DNA from: Perilla frutescens
Taxonomy: Eukaryota; Streptophyta; Magnoliopsida; Lamiales; Lamiaceae
Reading direction: 5' to 3'
Assembly: GCA_026008535.1 (NCBI GenBank)
Contig: BRKX01000014.1
Span: 46,940,506-47,004,505, forward strand
Length of the DNA: 64,000 nt
The translations under genes were made by a program, and so were the position numbers. Of this stretch, positions 11,952 to 24,001 are shown one piece after another (the stretch's first letter is position 1; every line of letters begins with the position of its first letter). The notes below the pieces were generated by a model that worked only from the letters and a program-made list of their open reading frames with translations, had not been told where the DNA came from and did no database searches.

Positions 11952-13685
11952 GGTACACAAATGTATACATGTTCAGCTTGACTCGACTCGACTCGATTCA
12001 TTTACAATTCTACACATAACGCCCTACACACACAATTTTTAGTAAGGTTCTCAAATCGAATGCAAATTTATCCTGAAATAATGCAGAATCCGTCCATGTA
12101 GAACCAAAAAATCATATCGTCTCACATTTGTGTTTATGTTTATCTTATCGAAACGGAATACGATATGATAATACGAATGGATCCTTCTAAATAATTTCAA
12201 TCAATCTTTTTAGAAAGGGATTTTAATTGTACAAATAGAAATATTATTTAATCATCTCTTGAGATGTGAAATTTTGTTACCCTTCCCTAAGGTAACAGTG
12301 AAATTAAAGTACATTATAAATTTATAATCAGTTAAGTACGTGGGGCAATTATTAAGATGGATTGTTTCAACTACCTATACCAATCATCTCTACGACATAT
12401 ATCCCATCTATTATTAAAGCCATTTGTCGTTTCTCTTAATTAATTAAAAAAATCATGAGTGTTCTAATTTGAAGTCACATATATTCGATGTTTGACATGT
12501 GGAATGAATATTATTGTTATTCATTCCTTTTCTAATTTATTTCTTTTACATTGAAAGTAGGAAGAACTTTTAATGGTGAGAAAATGATAGCTTAATTAAT
12601 TAGGAGTTATATAGAGTGCAATTATGTGATGATATTTTTTTTTAATTGGACAACATCGATCCTATTAATGGAAATACTAAATGTTGGCAAAAAATATATA
12701 AAAAATCGAAGAAAAAAATTAATAAATTTAATTATGTAATACCAAGTATTGCGTACTAAGGTCATCTCCAACAATCTGCACTATAATACAACATCACTAT
12801 CACTAAAATGCAGTAGATTCTCAATTTCATCTCCAACAGTTTGCACTATAATTCTACACTAAAAGAGAATATTCTAGAATATTCCTTTTATTTCATTTAC
12901 AACTATTATTTTATAATTGATAACATATAATGATTTATAAAATTTCATTTAATGAATATCTATATTTAAATTCAAATTTTCATAATAAGTATGAAAATAT
13001 TTTTTTAACAAATATATTTGAATTAATATAAAATTAAAATATTTTTTTATGCGTATTTTTATGTTTTTATTTTAATGTACTTTTATCTATTTTAGTATTT
13101 TTATGTATTTAGGAAAATATTTGTATCTTTTTATTTTATTTTATGTGTATTTTTATGTTTTTATTTCATGTACTTTTATCTATTTTAGTACTTTTATGTA
13201 GTTTTATTGTTGGTGTAATTTTATTTATTTTAGTATTTTTTTATTGTCGGTCTAATTTTTATCTAATTTAATTTCATGTATCAACATTTGTCTTGAATTA
13301 AATTTATCATTAGAATTCAAGAGTTGAAGATTGGAAGTCATTTGAAAATTAGATTCACTCGTCTTATATAGTGGAGTGATCTTGTGACCGTTGGGTACCA
13401 TTGAACGATGGTTCTGTTGGTTCATCAATGGTATGTGGATTTTCATCGCCATTGAGGCTTGTAGATGTAGTTGTTACTCAGCCAATCAATCTTTGTTGAG
13501 CATTAATTATGTGCTCTCTGTTGAGCATTAACTCCATTGATTCTCTAGTTGGAAGTTCTGGATTTGAGATTAGTTGCTCAGTTTGGATGTCGCTTCAGTT
13601 GGCTATATTTTTGAGCTTCTCTTGTTCGTTTGACTGATCTTCATCTTCTAACCGATCGAGGGAGTCGGGGATAAGGTTGATTTCT
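11952..13685. other. AT-rich intergenic DNA
   Basis: Nothing was recognised with confidence. The sequence CATCTCCAACA is repeated at about 12763 and 12826 near the start of a T-rich stretch. A weak open frame of 66 codons lies on the minus strand at 13252-13452. This could be a decayed DNA element, but there is no diagnostic motif. Confidence 0.5.
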
Positions 13686-14043
13686 GTTAGGATTGTATAC
13701 TGAAAAGCTTCTATTTGTATACACTCTAAAATGTTTTAACGATATAGATTGAATATTAATTGCAGTCACTGTTTGTGCATTTATTTATTGTTATATCTTT
13801 ATATGCATGTTTCCATATACTTACATTATAGATGATATGGTGTGGGTAAACACACAGCAAAGATCATATCATTGGATTCCTTGCAAAGTATTAAAAGGCT
13901 CGTGGTTTAGATGGTCCTGAACCAACCATTGGATCCTGAACCAACCATTGGACACCGTAGAATAATCTGATAGTTAGTTTATCTTGACTAACTGATTATT
14001 CTGATACAATGACATGTGTATTGAGATGGATCACGACAGGATA
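13686..14043 (+). mobile_element. Possible left part of an older LTR-like element (resumes at 21927)
   Basis: The sequence starts TGTTAGGATTGTATACTG, a form common for LTR starts. It includes a direct repeat of CCTGAACCAACCATTGGA (about 13917-13952). It is interrupted at the GGATA target duplication by the solo LTR and resumes at 21927 (GGATACTATCCTCTG...). No matching 3' end was found, so its identity is a guess. Confidence 0.3.
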
Positions 14044-14260
14044 TGATGAAGCCATGGACAACAAAGATGATGAAGAACCGGAGTTGCAATTTAGAGGACC
14101 AATCACAAGATCAAGAGCTAAGAAGTTGCAAGCTTACATGCAAGTGTTGATTCGAAGAAAGCTTGAGATTGGAGATGAAGAAGTCAAGAGAAGCAATTCC
14201 AAGATAGTTAATTTATTAACTATTGAAGATCAAGAACACACCATGGAGAATTACACTTGA
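14044..14260 (+). pseudogene. LTR-encoded gypsy integrase C-terminal tail
   Basis: The open frame reads DDEEPELQFRGPITRSRAKK and continues to a stop at 14258-14260 after ...HTMENYT. It matches the tail of element B's polyprotein ([16 protein letters not shown] ... MENTT). In the parent retrotransposon this was the end of pol, with the LTR start falling inside the reading frame. Here the rest of pol was lost when the LTR became solo, so it is a coding remnant and not a gene. Confidence 0.8.
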
Positions 14261-15081
14261 AGAGTTGAAGATATGGAGTGCACGTGTGCATGAAGTTGCA
14301 TGGAAGATGATCGACGTGCATGTGTGCAAGTTCGGCCCTATAGTTGTTTAATTATGGGGTTGATTTTATCTAGACTATAGTATTTAATTTATTTAATTAT
14401 AGACTATAGTAGATCAGATTTTATTTAATTAATTAGGTGTAATTTTCGGTTATAATAGTCCAAGTCATAGGTTTGACTAGAATTTTAATTAAGGGAAGAA
14501 ACTACCTTAAATAGAATTCTAGTTTAGGGAATTTTCCTAGTCTAGTTGGATCACTTTTGGATCCAATTATTTTCGTCCCCTTTAGCTTATATTTTCGGCC
14601 CTCTATACATTATAAATAGGGGATCATTGTCACATTGATACTTTAGACATTGTTGAATTAAATTACTTTTGCATTCAATTTGTGTCTCAATTCTATTGGT
14701 CTTTTGAATACTTTTCACACGAAAATATTCATTCTTGGAGCTAGCAACTACAAGTCTTATTCAAGGGTATTGCTCAATTCACTTGAGGGATTGACCGGTA
14801 TTCGCTATCGAGGAGCAACTTGGAGATTTCAACCTTGAAGACGTTCGAGATTCAAGGAGGCTGTCGGGTTGTGAATCACCACAACAACTTCACTCATCCA
14901 TCACCATCCTCGACGATGTCCAATTCAGCCACCAACGACCATCTCACGACAGCCCCCTTCAAATTCGAGTTCTACATCCGTTCGTTTTTATCCGTAAGTC
15001 CGTTCAAACACTATCATATCCTACATTCTCCAAGCCCTTCTTCACCAACCTTCACACACGAAAATCCACCCATAATCCAGC

Positions 15082-15894
15082 TGATGCGATCCTCGCCGGC
15101 ACATGACAAGAACGACAGTTGTTGTCCAGGACTGTATCAGATTCGCGTGGAATAATGGATGGAATGATCCAAACCCTAGCCTTTAACGATGTCAAACCCC
15201 GTATACAACGTAGACGAGACCCTCGAACAATTGAAGACATGAACTTGGATTGTAATGAAGACGCCACAAACGGGGATGTGAATCCGTTTGATAAGTCGAT
15301 TGAATCTCACGTTATGTTGTGAAACTCGAATAATTCTCTCAGAGAGAAAAGTGAAAACTCACGTTTAAAATTAATATCAAAGTTGTCTAATGAAAATAAT
15401 GAGAGACAAGGTCTTATATAGTTGGTCCAAAACATCAAGCCCCAAAATAAAATCCTACACAAACTAGGAAACAAAATAAGCCAAAATTCAGAACCGCCCG
15501 TACAGGCGCGACACGGGCTCGGTCGCGCCGCCTTCGGTCGGGTCGTGCCTCGGTGGGCGCGAGTGAGGTCGCGCTGCGTCTGTCATCGGGCCGCACCTCT
15601 CTGGGTACTTTTCACCCCTCTGCATCGATGCTCGGTCGCGCCGTGTCTATCCCCGGGTCGCGCCGCCTCTGTGCTCGGGCCGCGTCCTCCTGTCATCCCG
15701 TACTCGCATGTGATCCTCGTCTTCCAACGATGCTTGGCTCAACTCCTTCGACGGGTCTTCTTGACGCCTCTTGGGTCCAGACTCCTCGTATAAATCCACT
15801 GAGACTCTCTTTGAATCTCTTAGCTCTTGATCGTGTAACTGGCCCCTCCGGTACTTTGATTGGATCGGACATCTCCTTGGCTTGGGTCGTATCA
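15082..15894 (-). repeat. 3' LTR of element A (813 bp)
   Basis: In the element's direction it runs TGATACGACC...GCATCA. The TATA box CTATATAAG lies at about 15413-15421. U3 holds a GC-rich array of GGTCGCGCC-like units (about 15495-15680) and encodes the last residues of pol (stop at 15693). Compared with the 5' LTR it has 114 extra bases (15721-15834). The base differences I can see between the two copies are almost all transitions. Confidence 0.93.
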
Positions 15895-18800
15895 TTCCCC
15901 TCCTCTTGAAAATGATTTGTCCTCAAATCCAGCTCGTTACCTACATCAAAAGGACTTAAATCAGCAACATTAAATGATGAACTTACTTTATACTCACCTG
16001 GTAAGTCCAACTTGTATGCATTATCACTGATGCGTTCTACAACTTGGAATGGTCCATCCCCTCTAGGAAGTAACTTAGAACGCCTTTGAGCCGGAAATCT
16101 CTCTTTTCTCATGTGTAACCAAACCCATTCACCGGGTTCGAACACTACTCTCTTTCGCCCCTTGTTGGCTTTCTCGGCATACTGCTCAGTCCGTCTCTCA
16201 ATGTTTGCTCTAGCTCTTTCATGAATCTGTCTCACAAAATCAGCTTTCTTTTTCCCATCAAGATTAGTATATTCATGCACAGACAAAGGAATTAAATCCA
16301 ATGGAGTCAACGGATTAAACCCATATGCAACTTCAAATGGTGAAAACTGAGATGCAGAATGCACAGACCTATTATATGCAAATTCAACATGCGGCAAACA
16401 TTCCTCCCAAGTTTTTATGTTCTTTTTAATTAAAGCCCTTAACAAAGTAGATAAAGTCCTATTTACTACTTCTGTTTGACCATCTGTTTGGGGGTGACAA
16501 GTAGTAGAAAATAATAACTTAGTTCCTAACTTACACCACAATGTCTTTCAGAAATAACTCAAGAACTTAGCATCTTTATCAGAAATAATTGTCTTGGGCA
16601 TACCATGTAAACGTACAACTTCCCTAAAGAATAAATCAGCAATGTAGGAAGCATCATTTGTTTTAGAACATGCAATAAAATGTGCCATCTTAGAAAATCT
16701 ATCTACAACCACAAAAATAGAATCATGTCCACGTTTACTCCTAGGTAATCCTAACACAAAATCCATAGATATATCTATCCAAGGTGATGTAGGAATAGGC
16801 AAAGGCATGTATAAACCATGTGGTTGGACTCTAGACTTGGCTTGTCTACATGTAACACACTTAGCACACATACGTTCCACGTCACGTTTCATATGAGGCC
16901 AGAAGAAATGCTCATTCAAAACAGCTAAAGTCTTAGCTACCCCAAAATGCCCCATTAAACCACCACTATGTGACTCCAACAATAAAAGTTCACGTATGGA
17001 ACAATTAGGCATACATAACCTATTTTCTCTAAACAAAAATCCATCATGCCTATAAAACTTTCCATCTCCAGATTCTTCACATGCAACATATACATCCTTA
17101 AAATCATCATCATCAATGTACATGTTCTTAATGCACTCAAAACCAAGCAACTTAATATCTAAAGTGGATAGTAAAGCGTACCTCCTTGATAGTGCGTCGG
17201 CTACTACATTCTCCTTCCCTTGCTTATACTTGATGACGTATGGAAACGTCTCAACAAACTCCATCCAACGGGCATGTCTTTTGTTTAACTTGTGTTGTCC
17301 CTTCAAATGCTTCAATGATTCATGGTCAGTGTGGATCACGAACTCTTTGGGCCACAGATAATGCTGCCACGTTTGCAATGCCCGCACTAGTGCATACAAC
17401 TCTTTGTCATATGTTGGGTAGTTTGCAGTGGCACCGCCAAGCTTCTCACTGAAGTAAGAAATGGGCCGGATCTCTTGCATCAACACTGCACCAATTCCAA
17501 CACCAGAAGCATCACATTCAATTTCAAACGTTTTAGAAAAGTTTGGAAGAGATAGTACCGGTGGATGTGTCAATTTCTCCTTAAGCGTCTGAAATGCTTT
17601 TTCTTGCGCTTCTCCCCATTGGAATTCCACATTCTTCTTGATCACTTCAGTCATGGGTGCTGCAATACTACTGAAGTGTGGAACAAAATGTCGATAGAAG
17701 CTCGCAAGTCCATGAAAATTTCGAACCTCTCCCACACTTGTTGGCGTCGGCCATTCTTGGATGGCACGAACCTTCTCTTCGTCCACCTGTACTCCATCTG
17801 CACTAACAACAAAACCAAGAAACACAATCTTATCTTTACAAAATGTGCATTTCTTTAGGTTAGCATACAACTGTTCTTTCCTCAAAGCCTGCAAAACAAA
17901 TTTCAAATGCTCTACATGGTCCTCTTCACTCTTACTATAAATCAATATGTCATCAAAATAAACCACAACAAATCTACCTATAAAAGCACGTAAAACATGG
18001 TTCATAAGACGCATAAATGTACTAGGAGCATTTGTCAAACCAAACGGCATAACTAACCATTTATACAATCCTAATTTTGTAATGAATGCCGTTTTCCACT
18101 CATCCCCTTCCTTGATGCGAATTTGATGGTACCCACTTCTTAAGTCTATCTTAGAAAATATACGTGCACCATGTAATTCATCTAACATGTCATCTAAACG
18201 GGGAATGGGATGTCGATACTTTACCGTAATGTTGTTGACGGCTCGGCAGTCGACACACATCCGTAGGGATGAATCCTTCTTTGGCACGAGCAAAACTGGA
18301 CTCGCATATGGACTCAAACTCTCCCTCACTTGTCCTTTCTCCAACAGCTCTTGTATTTGACATTCTAGCTCTTTTGTTTCCTCGGGGTTGCTTCGATAGG
18401 CCGGTCAGTTTGGCAATGTGGTGCCGGGCACAAAGTCAATTTGGTGCTCGATTCCTCTAATTGGTGGCAAACCCGGTGGCATCTCTTCGGGAAACACATC
18501 CTTGAATTCCTGTAAAAGAGATACAATGGAACTAGGCAAAGATGGGTCAAATTGGTTAGTACTCATTAATACATCTCTGCGGATCATCAAGTACATTGGC
18601 TTCTCATTTTGCACAGTCCATTTGACATCGCTAGCTGTCGCAAAACAAACGTGTTGGATCACCTCCTTTCCAACGTTGGTCTCCTTTCCTTTCTTCCTCA
18701 TGGTATCGGCCTCCTCTTGTAGTTTCACTTGGTCCTCATACACTTGGGATGGTGTTAGAGGAGCTAGTGTCACCGTCTTCTTGTTAAGTACGAAAGAGTA

Positions 18801-20458
18801 CTTATTTGTGAAGCCATCATGCTTCACCCTCCTATCGAATTGCCATGGACGTCCTAGCAAAATGTGTCCCGCTTGCATAGGTACAACGTCGCACAACACT
18901 TCATCTTCATACTTGCCAATCTGAAATGGCACTCGAACCTGCTTGTTCACCTTGGATCCTCCACTGTCGTTCAACCACTGCAGCTTGTATGGCTTAGGAT
19001 GCTTTAGAACCGGCAATCCTAATTTTGTCACCATCACAATACTTGCAACATTAGTACAACTACCTCCATCAATAATCATACTACATACCTTATCCTTGAT
19101 GTGGCATCGGGTATGGAATATGTTCTCCCTTTGTTCCTCATCGACGCTCTTGGTGTGCAAGCTAAGTGACTTGTGTGCAACCAAAATGAGAGCGTTGGGC
19201 ACTGCGTACTCCTCGTCCTCACTCGACTCGGATAATCTCGGCATCTCCGGATCAACTTCTTCTTCATCCGTCACGATCTCACCATTGTCCTTCAAGATCA
19301 TCACACGTCGGTTTGGGCATTGGTTGGCTATGTGACCTCTACCTTGACATTTAAAACACTTAATGTCTCGGTTTCGGTTACCCGACGAGTCTTGATTACT
19401 CGATCCCGTCACTGTAGGCGCCTCGGTCTTTGGCTTAGTGAACGGTTGCTTCTCATCCTTCTTTCCTTGATTTGTAGTCTTCCACGGGGTTGCATTGGAA
19501 TTTGAGTTCGACTTCCATGTAGAAGAACTCGCTCGATTGTTGTTACCCCTTCTCTTGAGTTGGTTCTCTACCTTTATAGCCATTTGCACCATGTCCTCCA
19601 TTTCCACATAATGCTGCAACTCCACCACTTCTCGGATCTCTCTATGTAAACCGGCTAGAAAGCGAGCCATTGTGGCCTCCCCATCTTCCTCCACATTTGC
19701 TCGGATCATTGAAATCTCCATCTCCTTGAAGTATTCATCAACACTATTCGTACCTTGTCTTAAGTTTTGTAACTTTTTGTATAGCTCCCGGTAGTAATAG
19801 CTTGGCACGAATCTCTTCCTCATCACCGCCTTCATTTCTCCCCACGTCTCTATTGGTTGTTCCAGATTACGCCGTCTGTTGGATATCAACTGATCCCACC
19901 ATACTATGGCATAGTCTGAGAACTCTACAGCTGCTAACTTCACCTTCTTGAGCTCAGAATAGTTGTGACAGTCGAACATCATCTCGATCTTGCGCTCTCA
20001 TTCAAGGTACAAAGCTGGATCATTTTTACCTTGGAATGAAGGCACATTCATTTTGATGTTGCCGAGGTCGTCATCTTCTCGATTCTTTGCTCTCCCATAT
20101 CTCTCCTACCTCCAGCAGTTGAATACCTATCCTCCTCCTCGGAATCTCCCACCTCAGTGTCATAGTATTCCGCCCTTTGTCTCTCCATATGTGGGTAGCG
20201 TCGAGCCTCTATCCGGGCTCCTCGTCCGCCTCTTCCACCTCTACCGCCACGGTTCTCTTGTGGAGCTTGTTGGGATTGCTCCTGTAATGACGTCTCCACT
20301 TTGTTGAGTCTCTCATTCAACGTTGCCATCTCAGTCTTGAACAACTTCGTCAGATGTTGTTGAATGGCCTCCACTGTATTCTTCGGATCAAATGTAGTGA
20401 GCGTCTCTTCACTCGTTCCTGCTGCTTTATCTTTCGTACCTGCACCTTTGTTAGACAT
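15693..20458 (-). pseudogene. Gag-pol polyprotein of gypsy element A, disrupted
   Basis: It starts at the ATG at 20458 (MSNKGAGT). Gag has an RGGRGGRG basic patch and a retrotransposon gag domain (MFDCHNYSELKKVKLAA), followed by a CCHC knuckle CFKCQGRGHIANQC near 19315-19357. An aspartic protease follows; at its active site IIDGGSCTN (about 19050-19080) a G replaces the usual DSG/DTG second residue. RT has YFDDILIY near 17945, then RNase H ([13 protein letters not shown]), the integrase zinc finger ([11 protein letters not shown] near 16850) and the catalytic core ([12 protein letters not shown]). The tail GPVTRSRAKRFKE is encoded in the LTR. Lesions: a one-base deletion near 20100, TGA at 19998-20000 (Trp expected), TGA at 18405-18407 (Arg expected) and TGA at 16548-16550 (Trp expected; element C has Trp here). 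Confidence 0.93.
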
Positions 20459-20997
20459 GTCGACTCCTTTTTTTTGATCGATTTTTTTTTCTCAATGAAC
20501 TAAACAAGAATTACAATTAAACAATAAAGTGAATTTAAATAAAATGAGCAACAAAAAACAAGAATCCTATAAAGTCTAGCTCTCAACTCACGTGTTTACT
20601 CTCGTGTTTCACACAATCGGCTCTTTTCACTCTAATAATCTCACACACTCTTGCCTTTTACCACTCGTTTTCCTCTCCAAAGAGAATTAAACTAGAACAC
20701 AAACGCAACAATGAAATCTTAAAAGACCAATCACAATTCACTAAAATATGTGCCGGAAAATTTTCAAAAAAAAAAAAATTTCGACTTCTCCCCAGGCAAT
20801 ATACGCGTCTCCAACAACCCAAATATCACAATCAATTATAACGAAAACACCAAAATTTTTCCCGCCTTTTTACTTATTTTTTTTTATTTCAGCGTCTTTT
20901 TTTTTTGCTGATTTCGACTCTTTTCCTTTTTTTTAATAGGCGAGAAATTAAAATTCAGAAATTAAAGGGATAAATTGGAACCTGATACAAAGCCGAA

Positions 20998-21009
20998 GCT
21001 TTGATACCA
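20998..21009 (-). other. Primer binding site of element A
   Basis: TGGTATCAAAGC on the minus strand is complementary to the 3' end of initiator methionine tRNA with one difference from the usual TGGTATCAGAGC. It lies two bases inside the 5' LTR. Confidence 0.85.
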
Positions 21010-21011
21010 CT

Positions 21012-21721
21012 TGATGCGATCCTCGCCGGCACACGACAAGAACGGCAGTTGTTGTCCAGGACTGTATCAGATTTGCGCGGAATAATGGATGGAATGATCC
21101 AAACCCTAGCCTTTAACGATGTCAAATCCCGTATACAACGTAGACGAGACCCTCGAACAATTGAAGACACGAACTTGGATTGTAATGAAGACGCCACAAA
21201 TGGGGATGTGAATCCGTTTGATAAGTCGATTGAATCTCACGTTATGTTGTGAAACTCGAATAATTCTCTCAGAGAGAAAAGTGAAAACTCACGTTTAAAA
21301 TTAATATCAAAGTTGTCTAATGAAAATAATGAGAGACAAGGTCTTATATAGTTGGTCCAAAACATCAAGCCCCAAAATAAAATCCTACACAAACTAGGAA
21401 ACAAAATAAGCCAAAATTCGGAACCGCCCGTACAGGCGCGACACGGGCTCGGTCGCGCCGTCTTCGGTCGGGTCGCGCCTCGGTGGGCGCAAGTGAGGTC
21501 GCGCCGCGTCTGTCACCGGGCCGCGCCTCCCTGGGTACTTTTCACCCCTCTGCATCGACGCTCGGTCGCGCCGTGTCTGTCCCCGGGTCGCGCCTGGGTC
21601 GTGCCGCCTCTGTGCTCGGGCCGCGTCCTCCTGTCGTCCCGTACTCGCATGTGATCCTCGTGTAACTGGCCCCTCCGGTACTTTGATTGGATCGGACATC
21701 TCCTTGGCTTGGGTCGTATCA
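21012..21721 (-). repeat. 5' LTR of element A (710 bp)
   Basis: It pairs with 15082-15894. The TATA box lies at about 21343-21351. It lacks the 114 bp that encode the basic pol tail in the 3' LTR and has an 11 bp insertion in the GC-rich array (near 21598). The deletion endpoints share the short sequence TCGT. Confidence 0.93.
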
Positions 21722-21931
21722 CTAGCCCTATATCTCGTCCATATTCAGCCCCTTAAACCTTTGGTTGTGTTATTTAATTTGTGTCATAGTCCTAGATATT
21801 TTAGTTGTCTAGATTAGCCGTATTTTGTGTCGGATTGTTCCCTTCATTTAGTTGACGTGTTTCGTATCCAGAAGTCTTCCGCTACGTCTCTAGATTCGTC
21901 CTAGATTATTTGTCCGGGTCGTATCAGGATA

Positions 21932-22612
21932 CTATCCTCTGTTCTGACCCCTAAAGGGAGAGAATAAAGATCCACAGAGTTCGGGTTCTTAACCCATACA
22001 TAGTGGCGGGCATATTTATGTTGTGTCTACTACTTTGATTTATCAATGAGTAAGATTCTTGATAGAATCAATAACCTTGATATTTTGGGCAGTAACATTT
22101 ACATATATGATGGGTTGTGCATTATATATGGTCACCATGTCCTGGTGATTCAGGTTGATGATGTCCTCTTGAATAATATTAATTATAATACATTATTTAA
22201 AATACAATACAAATAACATACACAAAATACAAAACAAAACAATAAATAAAATATAACATAAAAAAAAACATTATGCCGTCGAGAAAAGAGGGACGGTATC
22301 CATTCCCTCTAAATAGCGTCCAGGATGTCGTCGTCTTTGGACTCACCGGTGCACGTGACATGCAATTCATCATTATTTTATTTTTACATATCCATGTTCT
22401 CCTCCGGTGAGTTCAATGGGATTTAGAAGCCGAAAAACTCATCGGTGGGGCACATTTTTGTTAAAATGTTGACACTTATAATATTTTTAATAAATATCAA
22501 TACATTGGATTAGTTTGTTCGAAAGTGCGGTTATTACGATATATAATTACCCTGTATATAAATATAATATATATCATACAATGCAAATTAAACACAATAC
22601 ACAATATATATA
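21932..22612. other. Right part of the possible older LTR-like element and spacer
   Basis: To about 22170 it continues the sequence interrupted at 14043 (GGGTTCTTAACCCATAC is a small palindrome here). After that it is AT-rich and unassigned. Confidence 0.4.
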
Positions 22613-23919
22613 TAGGGTTAGGTAAAAATCAATTCTAGTGTGAGAATTAGGAGAGAAAATATTGATTTTAGTCTCATAGGACATTGAGTATTCCAATTTT
22701 GGTCCCGACACTATTATTTTTGGTCCTAAATAGAGTTAGTATCAATTTTGGTCCCCTTTTTTGCCTTGAAATCATGGGAGCAAAAATGATATCCTTAAAC
22801 CTATGGGACTAAAACTGGGCGATTTTTTTTAAAAAGGACCGAAAATGATAGTGTCGGGACTAAAATCGAAATACCCGATGTCCTATGGGATTACAATCGA
22901 AATTAACTCAGAATTAGGACCACATTTCACACCAGACAATCGAAATTAACGTAATTTGGTAATTCTTATAAAAATTGCGGAGAATTTGATAACAGATCGT
23001 CATACTAACAAAGTATTATCATCATGCTAACGAAGCATTATCGTTATGCTAATTAAAGTTTTCAAATATTTTTAGCGAAAAATATATTATAAAAATTAAT
23101 TATAAACTTAATTTGATTTAATAAACCCTAATTAGATGGAAGAAACCATAATTGGATGAAATAAATCTAATTAGATGAAATAAACATCGATTGGATGTGA
23201 TAAATCCTAAATGAGTCGGAACAAAATAATAATATATTTGTACTATGTTAGCATTATGATTTTGCTTCATCAGCATTATGAATACACTATATTAGCATAT
23301 GTCAATACTCTGTCAACATACATTATACCATAATTGGATGTGATAAGCCATAATAATCAATTAGGAATTAAAAAAGAAAAATTAAATTAAAAAAAAGTAA
23401 GCATAATTAGATGGAATAAGCCATAATTGAGATGAAATAAACCATAATTGAGATTGAATAAACCCTAATAAATCTGTACTACGTTAGCAACATGATAATT
23501 CTTTGTTAGCACATTGAATACATTATGTTAGCATATGACAAATTCTTCGTTAGCATACGTTATCATAATGCTGATGAAGAATTATTATATGCTAATGAAA
23601 GCATTTACAACCTGGGCACGCGTAAAAAATAATCTTTTGTATTTTTCGTCCATATTTTTTTATTTAAATATAACCTTTCGACATCTTAAATGAAAGAGCA
23701 CGAAGAAAGCTTTAGTTTGATTTTTTTAGTGTGCACTGGATTAAAAACGAGCAAGTTATGGTTTGGACGAAAATAGTCCTCCTTCCTTTATTTTTTGCCC
23801 CATTATTTACGAAATTGCCACCATCTCCAGATTAAATCTCAATCATTAGATCATTAAATTGGATGGTAGAGATGTAGCCTTAGTTCTCATACTAGGAAAA
23901 AAGTCTTATTTGATCAATT

Positions 23920-23925
<6 letters not shown>
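22613..23925. mobile_element. Candidate non-coding TIR or Helitron-like element
   Basis: The ends read TATAGGGTTAGGTAAAAATC and, inverted from the right, TATAGGGAATTGATCAAATA. The right terminus matches the inner terminus of the foldback element at 8500-9730 (TATAGGGAAATGATCAAATG). The interior (about 22990-23620) has many degenerate copies of TGCTAACGAAG/GTTAGCAT and of CATAATTGGATGAAATAA. It has no coding frame. It was later hit by the Mutator-type MITE at 22653. The classification is uncertain. Confidence 0.45.
22653..22909. mobile_element. Mutator-type MITE (257 bp)
   Basis: The ends are GAGAAAATATTGATTTTAGT and, inverted, GAGTTAATTTCGATTGTAAT. The roughly 60 bp inverted repeats match the termini of the large Mutator-like element at 27116-32212 (GATTTTGGTCCCATAGG and TTTGGTCCCGAC blocks). 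It is flanked by an exact 10 bp duplication AGAATTAGGA (22643-22652 and 22910-22919), the same length as the large element's duplication. It is non-coding and presumably mobilised in trans by that transposase family. Confidence 0.88.

Positions 23926-23998
<73 letters not shown>
23923..23998. repeat. (TA)n microsatellite, 76 bp
   Basis: An uninterrupted TA tract abuts the right terminus of the candidate element ending at 23925. Confidence 0.95.

Positions 23999-24001
<3 letters not shown>

Larger units (their letters stand above)
15082..21721 (-). mobile_element. Full-length Ty3/gypsy retrotransposon 'A'
   Basis: About 6.6 kb, minus strand, with LTRs at 21012-21721 (5') and 15082-15894 (3'). 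LTR ends are TGATACGACC and GGATCGCATCA in the element's direction. A tRNA-iMet-type primer site lies just inside the 5' LTR, and gag-pol order is gag, protease, RT, RNase H, integrase. The flanks CCAGC and CTAGC would be a target duplication with one mismatch. Pol continuing into the 3' LTR and the TRSRAK tail suggest a chromovirus, possibly of CRM type (inference). Three nonsense codons and one frameshift make it non-autonomous now. Confidence 0.93.
14044..21926 (+). mobile_element. Solo Ty3/gypsy-type LTR, split by nested element A
   Basis: The two outer pieces are 14044-15081 and 21722-21926. They form one LTR that starts TGATGAAGCC and ends GGGTCGTATCA, flanked by the exact 5 bp duplication GGATA (14039-14043 and 21927-21931). 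Element A (15082-21721) sits inside it. The LTR contains a TATA box (TATAAATAGG, 14611-14620) and, at its start, a pol tail frame. Its ends match those of the element B family (TGATGAGGACATC...GGTCGTATCA), so it is a relative of B, not of A. With no internal region between the target duplications, it is a solo LTR made by LTR-LTR recombination. Confidence 0.85.

Noticed and set aside
13252..13452. Possible Harbinger-type Myb-like ORF on the minus strand
   Set aside because: Only a weak, low-complexity resemblance; no terminal repeats or TTA/TAA duplication found.
15077..15081. Perfect target duplication for element A
   Set aside because: The flanks are CCAGC and CTAGC; one mismatch, so reported only as probable.
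15422..15909. Plus-strand frames in the element A LTR
   Set aside because: Antisense to the real pol tail and GC-rich array; the coding direction is minus.
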